NCBI GenBank assembly: GCA_016791285.1
Contig: JAEUMX010000064.1
Location: forward strand, 1 to 8,063
Reading direction: 5' to 3'
Source of the DNA: Burkholderiales bacterium
GTDB lineage: Bacteria > Pseudomonadota > Gammaproteobacteria > Burkholderiales > JAEUMW01
DNA: 8,063 nucleotides
Made by a program: the position numbers and the translations under genes. Shown in pieces: positions 1 to 5,313 of this stretch. A model generated the notes under the pieces. The model made no database searches. It was not told the DNA's origin and saw only the letters and a list, made by a program, of their open reading frames with translations. Numbering within the stretch: the stretch's first letter is position 1; the number at the start of each line of letters is the position of its first letter.

Positions 1-534
1 GCCGGGTTCGACGCCGCCGGGGTTGGCCTGAACGCGTCGTACTACCTGTTGGGCATCGCCCGCGGCCTTGCCAGGATGGACGACGCTGCAGGCGCGCGGG
101 AGGCACTGGCGGGCGCGCTGCAGCGTGCGGAGCAGAGCGGAGAGTCGCGCATGAACGCGGAGCTTTTGACCTTGCAGGCCGAGCTCGAAACCAGCGACGC
201 CCTTGCCGCACGACGGCTCGCGGCCGCGCTTGCACTCGCAGAGGAGCAAGGCGACGTCGCCACCGCGCTGCGCGCGGCGCTGGCGATGCTGATGCGAACT
301 GGCGGCGACACCTTGCCGTTCGACGTGCGCGCGGCGCTCCGGAGGCTCGACGGCGAGGGCGGCGAACCGTTGCCGAGCAACTGGATGCGCGACGGGCTGT
401 ACCAGGCGAAGCAAGCGCTGCAGGCGCAGCCGCAGCGATGGGGTGAACGGTCGACCCTACCAGGCGAGACCGTCGTCGATTCGCAACTCCATCCGGCACT
501 TCAATCGATACCAGTCACCGGTAGGCAGCCCTAA
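1..534 (+). CDS. C-terminal part of a TPR-repeat (regulator-like) protein, 5' truncated
   Basis: The frame is open from the first base of the window and ends at TAA 532-534, giving 177 residues of a protein whose start lies to the left. The visible part is almost entirely alpha-helical and rich in Ala, Leu, Glu and Arg. Its helix pairs (for example LARMDDAAGAREALAGALQR, then AELLTLQAELE, then RRLAAALALAEEQGD) have the spacing and small/large residue pattern of TPR repeats. This pattern is typical of the C-terminal repeat region of large AAA/NB-ARC-type ATPase regulators and cyclases, where a helix reading roughly 'AEL..L.AEL' is followed by 'A...ALA.A..QG'. No effector or DNA-binding domain is visible, so the role in regulation is inference. 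It converges on the long leftward operon and overlaps its last gene by 78 nt. Its last 25 or so residues lack helical-repeat character and look like a run-on tail. Confidence 0.7.
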   Translation, partial: AGFDAAGVGLNASYYLLGIARGLARMDDAAGAREALAGALQRAEQSGESRMNAELLTLQAELETSDALAARRLAAALALAEEQGDVATALRAALAMLMRTGGDTLPFDVRAALRRLDGEGGEPLPSNWMRDGLYQAKQALQAQPQRWGERSTLPGETVVDSQLHPALQSIPVTGRQP

Positions 535-2235
535 AGTGCTCGCGCCGGCGCGTTCGAGGAGCTTGCAGAGGCGCTCCCACGACTCGGGCGCCCCTGGCGG
601 TGCATGCAGGGTCAGGGTGGCGATGCCGGCCGGAAAGGCGAGGCGCACCCGATCGAGAGCGAACGTCCCCTGGATCCAGGTCTTCTCCAGCCCTCGCGCA
701 TCGACCGGGGTGACCTGCACCGAGCGGAAGCTGGTGAGTCCGTTCGCGACCATCGGCCGGGCGAACGAGCGACGGAATGCGATCGCGTCGAAGTCGGGCT
801 GCCGCCAGCGTACGCCCGCGAGTAAGGATCGGCCGAAGGCCAGCGGCAGATCGATCGCGGTGAAGGCATTCTCCTCGAACGGGGTCGATCCGTAGTCGAG
901 ATCGAGCAGCGCGCCGCCGTCCTGTCCGACCCGTGGCACCAGGCGAATCTGGGAAATGCGTTCGAGCGGTTGCAGCGGCCCCTGCCTCGCGTCGTTGCAG
1001 AGACATCCGTCGGGACGCAGCGGCTGCGGAGCGCCGCCCACCGCGACGCAGAAGCGCGCGAGCTGCTTGTCGAATCCCTGCAGCTCCCGCCCGACCACCT
1101 TCGACCACGGGTTGTCGACGAAGATGGCCGGCACGAAAACCGCGGGGTCGCGTGCCTGCGCCGTGTCGTCGTCGAGGCGACCGACCAGGACGCGCACCAG
1201 CAGTTCGTGCTGGCTCTGATAGTCGCCCGGCTCCATCGGGGCCGGCGGATCGTCGAGCTTCATCTTGCCGTAGCGCAGCAGCTCGATGACGATGGCACGG
1301 GCGGCGGCGCCATAGCGGAAGTCGGCGAGGCGGGCGGTGTCCGTAAGCTCGGCGGCGTCCGCGATGCGGTGGAAGTTGAGGGGCGAAATCAGCTTCTCCA
1401 GCAGGCGATCCGCCTCGCCGCCGAACTGGCCCAGGTCGATGCGAAATCCCAGCAGCTCCACGTCCTCGAACCGGTAGGCGAGGCTCGTGACCGTGTCGAC
1501 GCGAGGCTCCGGCTGCGGCGGCCCTTGCCTGACGAGAACAGGGTCCAGCTCCGGATAGTTCGACATCGACCCCGACCAGACCCGCGGCGCGGCGATCGGC
1601 GCGGTCGCGAGGGGCATCAGTTCCGGATAGCGCACCGACGCCACCTGGAGCGCGATCTCGGCCGGCCGCCAGCGCACGGTGCCGGTTCTCGACGTCCTCC
1701 AGCGTGCGGGGAGCGTCGCGATCTCCATGTCGGGCCGGGCGGCATCCGGCGCCACGATGGTCTGGCGATACGTGATATCGAGGGGCACGTCCGGATAGCT
1801 CGCCTCTCGGAATTCGACGCCGCCGATCGCGAGCAGCGGTTCCTCGTAGCGTATGACGTTCGCGTCGGACTCCGTTTTCGCCGCGAAGAAGGGCGCGACG
1901 ACGGTGACGAGGCCGTCCGCGGGACGGAACGTGATCGTGGCTTCCACCACCGGAAAACCCGACTCGCGCGCGAGATCGCAAGCCGCGGCGCCGTTCGCGA
2001 ACCCCAGGCCGCAGGCAAGCTCCGAGGGGTACTCCAGGTCGTTCGCCGTCGCGATCACAACCGCGTACTCCGCATCGCGGTTCAGCACTTCGATCGCGAT
2101 GACGATCTTCCCGGTCGAGCTCTCGAACGGTGATCCCAGCAGGGGAGCGCTCGCCGCTACCGTCGCCGGTGGCGGCCTGTCGGTCTCGAACGTCGCGAGC
2201 CAGAACTTGACCGGAGCCGGTGCCATCGCTCGCAT
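457..2235 (-). CDS. Uncharacterised protein with a C-terminal acetoacetate decarboxylase-like domain
   Basis: This 592-aa protein has no signal peptide or membrane segment and is probably cytosolic. I do not recognise residues 1-250, which look beta-rich and carry three Y-P-acidic-hydrophobic motifs (YPDV 147-150, YPEL 203-206, YPEL 227-230). From about residue 255 onward the order of segments resembles acetoacetate decarboxylases (ADC). The clearest match is VDNPWSKVVGRELQGFDKQL at 373-392, which aligns with the ADC stretch 'LDNEPAIAVGRELSAYPKKL'. Lys390 falls on the Schiff-base lysine, while the neighbouring pKa-tuning lysine is Gln391. An insertion with a Cys-X-Cys (C411, C413) follows. 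ADC enzymes are usually about 250 aa, so this protein is more than twice as long. The start ATG at 2235 directly abuts the stop codon of the preceding gene, so translation is probably coupled. No strong Shine-Dalgarno is seen, and an alternative ATG lies at 2226. It is the last gene of the operon. The reading frame is certain; the ADC relationship is a motif-level inference and the reaction is unknown. Confidence 0.8.
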   Translation of the reverse strand: MRAMAPAPVKFWLATFETDRPPPATVAASAPLLGSPFESSTGKIVIAIEVLNRDAEYAVVIATANDLEYPSELACGLGFANGAAACDLARESGFPVVEATITFRPADGLVTVVAPFFAAKTESDANVIRYEEPLLAIGGVEFREASYPDVPLDITYRQTIVAPDAARPDMEIATLPARWRTSRTGTVRWRPAEIALQVASVRYPELMPLATAPIAAPRVWSGSMSNYPELDPVLVRQGPPQPEPRVDTVTSLAYRFEDVELLGFRIDLGQFGGEADRLLEKLISPLNFHRIADAAELTDTARLADFRYGAAARAIVIELLRYGKMKLDDPPAPMEPGDYQSQHELLVRVLVGRLDDDTAQARDPAVFVPAIFVDNPWSKVVGRELQGFDKQLARFCVAVGGAPQPLRPDGCLCNDARQGPLQPLERISQIRLVPRVGQDGGALLDLDYGSTPFEENAFTAIDLPLAFGRSLLAGVRWRQPDFDAIAFRRSFARPMVANGLTSFRSVQVTPVDARGLEKTWIQGTFALDRVRLAFPAGIATLTLHAPPGAPESWERLCKLLERAGASTLGLPTGDWYRLKCRMELRIDDGLAW

Positions 2236-3435
2236 CTACCCAACGGTGACGCGCTGTTCGAGCCGGCATCCCTGCAGCGGCTCGCCCTGTTCCACTTCCG
2301 CCAGGTTGAGCCGTGGGCCGAGCGCTTCGGCCGGCGTGCACCAGCCGGAGAAGCCGCCCTCGGCAAGCCGCTCGGCGATCGCGGTGACGGCCTCCGCCGT
2401 GACGTCGTAGATGTTCGGTCCGGCCAGGCACCACTCGATCACCGGTGTCCGGACCGCATCCTCGATCTCGAGCAGGAGGACGTGCGGGCTGGCTGCGCGT
2501 TCCTGCGCGGTCGGCCCTTCCGGCAGCAGCGCGATCTGCGCGCGCGCCAGCGCCCCGACCCAGGGCAGACTCAACAGGGGCGCGGCGAAGGCGCCGAGCT
2601 GGTAGCCGACGCGGGCCGCCGTGCCCGTCTCCATGTACGATTCGATCTGGTGCACGCGCGCACCGTGGCGCATTGCCTGCACCCGTGCGGTGAGCGTGTC
2701 GACCAGATTCACCGCCGAGGCAATGCGCAGGTCTGGCTTGCCAGCCCCTGCGTGCTTGCCGCGGGCACCGAAGTCGAAGGTCCGCTCGAGCGCGCCGACG
2801 GGCAGGTGCCAGAGCACCGGTTGCCACCTGGGTCCGCCCTGGCACGACACGTCCGCCTCGCGCACCACCGTCACCTGTTCGCGCAGCGAGCGCAGCGCGC
2901 TCTCGGTGCTGCCGCGCGAGACGTGTGTCACGCGCGACATCGCGAAGCGCACCGTGCCGAGCTCCACGATGCCCTTGTTCCCGAGGTGCTGGAGCGCCGC
3001 ATCGAGGAGCAGGTCCGAGGTGGTGGACATGTGGCCGGCGCTGCAAACGATCGCGACCTGCCGCTGCGCCGCGAAGCGTCCGAGGTCGTCGAGCCGCTTG
3101 TAGACGTCGACTTCGCCGTTGATGTCGACGTAGTGGCACCCCGCCTCCACGGCCGCCTTGGCCAGCCGCTCCGCCGTCCAGGCGAACGGACCGGCGGCAT
3201 TGACGAGCACCTTGACGCCGCGCAGCGCACGCAGGACCTGGGCGCGATCGTCCAGGCCGAAGGCGCGGTAATCCACCGCATGCCGGTGCGCGAGCTGCTT
3301 CAGCTCGGCGCTCTCCCGTGCCCCGAGCACGAGCCGGCACGCCGCTGCGGGGGCCGACCAGCGCCGGGCCGCTGCCCCGGCGATGAGCCGCCCCGAGAAA
3401 CCCGTTGCACCGTAGAGCAGGATCGTGTGGCTCAT
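2236..3435 (-). CDS. Saccharopine dehydrogenase-like NAD(P)-binding protein (trans-acting enoyl reductase type)
   Basis: This 399-aa protein begins with a Rossmann dinucleotide-binding motif, GATGFSG at residues 9-15 after a hydrophobic beta-strand. Further family landmarks are VLVNAAGPF (76-84) and HYVDINGE (101-108), the usual 'GPF' and 'Y-D-GE' signatures of the saccharopine dehydrogenase/trans-acting enoyl reductase superfamily. Length is normal for the mycobacterial trans-acting enoyl reductases and their eukaryotic SCCPDH relatives. Members with known function reduce an enoyl intermediate in lipid assembly using NADPH; true saccharopine dehydrogenase activity is unlikely in this context. 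The segment that usually reads like GFDSVPSDL is GHMSTTSDL here (134-142). The start at 3435 is supported by GGAG 8 nt upstream. The gene lies 24 nt after the prenyl synthase gene and abuts the ADC-like gene. Substrate is unknown; reduction of an isoprenoid or polyene double bond is a reasonable guess. Confidence 0.87.
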   Translation of the reverse strand: MSHTILLYGATGFSGRLIAGAAARRWSAPAAACRLVLGARESAELKQLAHRHAVDYRAFGLDDRAQVLRALRGVKVLVNAAGPFAWTAERLAKAAVEAGCHYVDINGEVDVYKRLDDLGRFAAQRQVAIVCSAGHMSTTSDLLLDAALQHLGNKGIVELGTVRFAMSRVTHVSRGSTESALRSLREQVTVVREADVSCQGGPRWQPVLWHLPVGALERTFDFGARGKHAGAGKPDLRIASAVNLVDTLTARVQAMRHGARVHQIESYMETGTAARVGYQLGAFAAPLLSLPWVGALARAQIALLPEGPTAQERAASPHVLLLEIEDAVRTPVIEWCLAGPNIYDVTAEAVTAIAERLAEGGFSGWCTPAEALGPRLNLAEVEQGEPLQGCRLEQRVTVG

Positions 3436-3443
3436 CGAGGCGA

Positions 3444-3447
3444 CTCC
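3444..3447 (-). promoter_or_regulatory. Ribosome binding site of the enoyl reductase-like gene
   Basis: GGAG on the - strand, 8 nt before the ATG at 3435, inside the 24-nt gap after the prenyl synthase stop codon. It is the clearest Shine-Dalgarno in the downstream half of the operon and supports the chosen start. Confidence 0.6.
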
Positions 3448-3459
3448 GGCTGGCGGCTG

Positions 3460-4518
3460 TCAGTGCGCACGCTGCAACACCCAGGTGAGGAGATTGCGGA
3501 TGAAGGCGAGATCGCGCCCGGCCGGCACGCGCGCGAAGAACGCATCGAATTCGTACAGCGCGGCCCCCGCGAGACCCCTCGCCACGGTGCGGGCGTGTTC
3601 GATGGCGCCGGTGCGATCGAGCACGGCGCGAACCCAGGCGACCTGCGCGGACGTGCGCCGCGCGCGCGGGCGGGCGAGAAAGCGGACGAGCCGCCGGCGG
3701 TCCGGTTCCCCCGCCGTGCGCAGCGCGTGGATGATCATGAGCGTCCGCTTGCCTTCGTAGAGATCGCCGTCACGCTCCTTGCCGTAGTCCGCGCCGGCTT
3801 CGAGATTCAGGAGATCGTCCTGGATCTGGAACGCGGCGCCGAAGAAGAAGCCCACGCGGATCAGGGGATCGAGCGGCAGCCGCCCGCGCGCGCCGATGAG
3901 GCACCCCACCCGCAGGGGGTGGATCGTGGTCAGCCAGCAGGTCTTCTGCAGCACCATCTGCAGGTAGTCTTCGTCGGTGACGTCGGTGCGGTTCTCGTGC
4001 CGCCAACCGAGCTCGAGCGCCTGACCTTCGGTGCTCTCCCACGCCACGCGCTCGGTTTCCTGGAAGATGCGCAGCGCGAGCGCGACGCCGACGCGCTGGG
4101 CGTTGTGCTTGAGCGGCTGCAGGCTCAAGAGGCCCATGGCATCGCCGGCGTTGAGCGCGAGCGGGATGCCGTGCAGCGCGTGCAGGGTCGGATCGCCGCG
4201 GCGGCGTTCGCTGTCGTCTTCGATGTCGTCGTGCACCAGCAGCGCGTTGTGCATGAGCTCGATCGACACCGCCGACGCCAGCGCATCCTCGACCGGCGCG
4301 CCCAGGGCCCGCGCGGTCGCGATGCAAAGGCTCGAGCGCAGCATCTTGCCGGTGCGCTGCGGATAGTCCGCGAGCAGCTCGTACAGGTACGACCGGGGCT
4401 CTGCCTGCGGCAGATAGGCGTGCAGGTGCCGCCGCGTGAGGTCGCCGTATTCGTCCAGCACCGCCTGCACCAGAGCGTCGTCGGTGCCGGAGTAGAGCGA
4501 GCGCTCGGCAAACCCCAT
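3460..4518 (-). CDS. Polyprenyl diphosphate synthase (geranylgeranyl diphosphate synthase-like)
   Basis: This 352-aa soluble, all-helical protein is a trans-isoprenyl diphosphate synthase, which condenses isopentenyl diphosphate with an allylic diphosphate. The key motifs are present in order: GKMLR (57-61) for substrate binding; the first aspartate-rich motif DDIED (97-101) followed by RRRGDPTLH (105-113); K192-T193; and the second aspartate-rich motif DDLLN (234-238), preceded by FQIQ, with K247 and the EGKRT segment (255-259) after it. The second motif has Asn at its last position, which is common in short-chain enzymes. Residues 4 and 5 before the first motif are Leu and Ala. The lack of bulky aromatic side chains there argues for a product longer than C15, so C20 is my best estimate. 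The stretch DDIEDDSERRRGDP..H resembles animal and fungal GGPP synthases (DDIEDNSKLRRGFP..H). The start ATG follows a GGGG element by 6 nt. It sits 12 nt after the 260-aa gene and supplies the isoprenoid logic of the operon. Confidence 0.93.
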   Translation of the reverse strand: MGFAERSLYSGTDDALVQAVLDEYGDLTRRHLHAYLPQAEPRSYLYELLADYPQRTGKMLRSSLCIATARALGAPVEDALASAVSIELMHNALLVHDDIEDDSERRRGDPTLHALHGIPLALNAGDAMGLLSLQPLKHNAQRVGVALALRIFQETERVAWESTEGQALELGWRHENRTDVTDEDYLQMVLQKTCWLTTIHPLRVGCLIGARGRLPLDPLIRVGFFFGAAFQIQDDLLNLEAGADYGKERDGDLYEGKRTLMIIHALRTAGEPDRRRLVRFLARPRARRTSAQVAWVRAVLDRTGAIEHARTVARGLAGAALYEFDAFFARVPAGRDLAFIRNLLTWVLQRAH

Positions 4519-4524
4519 TGCGTG

Positions 4525-4528
4525 CCCC
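4525..4528 (-). promoter_or_regulatory. Probable ribosome binding site of the prenyl synthase gene
   Basis: GGGG on the - strand, 6 nt before the ATG at 4518, within the 12-nt gap after the preceding stop codon. It is a modest match to a Shine-Dalgarno but correctly spaced. Confidence 0.4.
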
Positions 4529-4530
4529 GT

Positions 4531-5313
4531 CTACAGCTCGATCTCTAGGATGCCGACCTGCTCGCCGTCCGCCAGGCAGACGGCCGCGCGCCACAGACCG
4601 GCAGGGCTGCGCTGCCAGGTCGTCACGCGCAGGATCGGGGGCGTCGTGCTCGTGACCAGTTGTCCTTCGAGCGGCGGCGCATCGATCGCCTGGGTGGAAT
4701 AGAAGGCGACCGGTAACTCGGCGGGGGCCAGGTTGGGCGCGATCTCGCAGGCCTTGACGCGGACGGCGCGGCGCTCCGCGCCCAGCAGGACGATGCGCAG
4801 CGGCGCAACGGGAGTCTGCGGTGGGCGTGCCGCGGCCGCGTCGCTGCCCGCGGGCGCCGTGTGCGCGGGCTTTTCCGCTCCCGGGGTCAACCCGAAGAGC
4901 GAGCCCAGCAGCCGATACTCGGCCGCCACCAGCCGTTTCAGCGGGCAGCTCGGGTCGGCGGCGACGCCTTCCAGCCATTCCAGGCCCGTCATCATCGAGT
5001 CGAAGAGCAGGCGCTCGGTGGCATCGACCGCTTTGCGCTCGCCATCCGGCCCTGCCGCGCGCTCACCGGCTTCGCGCAAACGCCTCGCCAATCGTGCGCT
5101 GCGGTCGATCTGCGCGGCGGCGACCTTGTATCCGAGGCGAACCGCCGCCACCACGGCGTCTTCGGCACCGGTGAGCGGTATGCCCGGCAGCGCGCCTTGC
5201 TCGTCGTCTGCGGTGCGGTAGAAGCCGCCCGCGCGACGATTGGGACCCGTCGCCTCGAGCACGGGGCGCTGAAACGGGCGCTTCACCTGACTGCTTTCGG
5301 GAGCGGTGCTCAT
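4531..5313 (-). CDS. Unrecognised 260-aa two-part protein in the isoprenoid-type operon
   Basis: I do not recognise this protein. Residues about 48-145 are predicted helical with alternating charged and Ala/Leu residues (LGYKVAAAQIDRSARLARRL at 60-79). A Pro/Ala-rich linker follows at about 143-171. Residues 172-260 look beta-rich and start with PLRIVLLGAERRAVRVKACE. There is no signal peptide, transmembrane segment or metal-binding motif. The start chosen is the ATG at 5313, which overlaps the TGA of the upstream flavoenzyme gene as ATGA. The frame is open further upstream, but that part lies wholly inside the flavoenzyme gene and is arginine-rich shadow sequence. No strong Shine-Dalgarno is present, so translation is probably coupled to the flavoenzyme. 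Its position between flavoenzyme and prenyl synthase suggests an accessory, scaffold or regulatory subunit. The helical repeat has a vague phasin-like flavour, but I put no weight on that. Confidence 0.82.
   Translation of the reverse strand: MSTAPESSQVKRPFQRPVLEATGPNRRAGGFYRTADDEQGALPGIPLTGAEDAVVAAVRLGYKVAAAQIDRSARLARRLREAGERAAGPDGERKAVDATERLLFDSMMTGLEWLEGVAADPSCPLKRLVAAEYRLLGSLFGLTPGAEKPAHTAPAGSDAAAARPPQTPVAPLRIVLLGAERRAVRVKACEIAPNLAPAELPVAFYSTQAIDAPPLEGQLVTSTTPPILRVTTWQRSPAGLWRAAVCLADGEQVGILEIEL

Noticed and set aside
970..2133. Open frame (387 codons) on the + strand opposite the ADC-like gene
   Set aside because: Arg/Asp/His-rich antisense shadow; the - strand frame has balanced composition and an ADC-like motif.
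515..3340. Long open frame (941 codons) on the - strand spanning two genes
   Set aside because: It is out of frame with two well-supported proteins, is extremely rich in Arg, Ala and Gly with no domain motifs, and is the open shadow frame expected in very GC-rich coding DNA.
2482..4548. Long open frame (688 codons) on the + strand opposite the prenyl synthase and enoyl reductase genes
   Set aside because: The opposite strand encodes two proteins with clear family motifs; this frame has His/Arg/Val-rich sequence without recognisable domains and is an antisense shadow.
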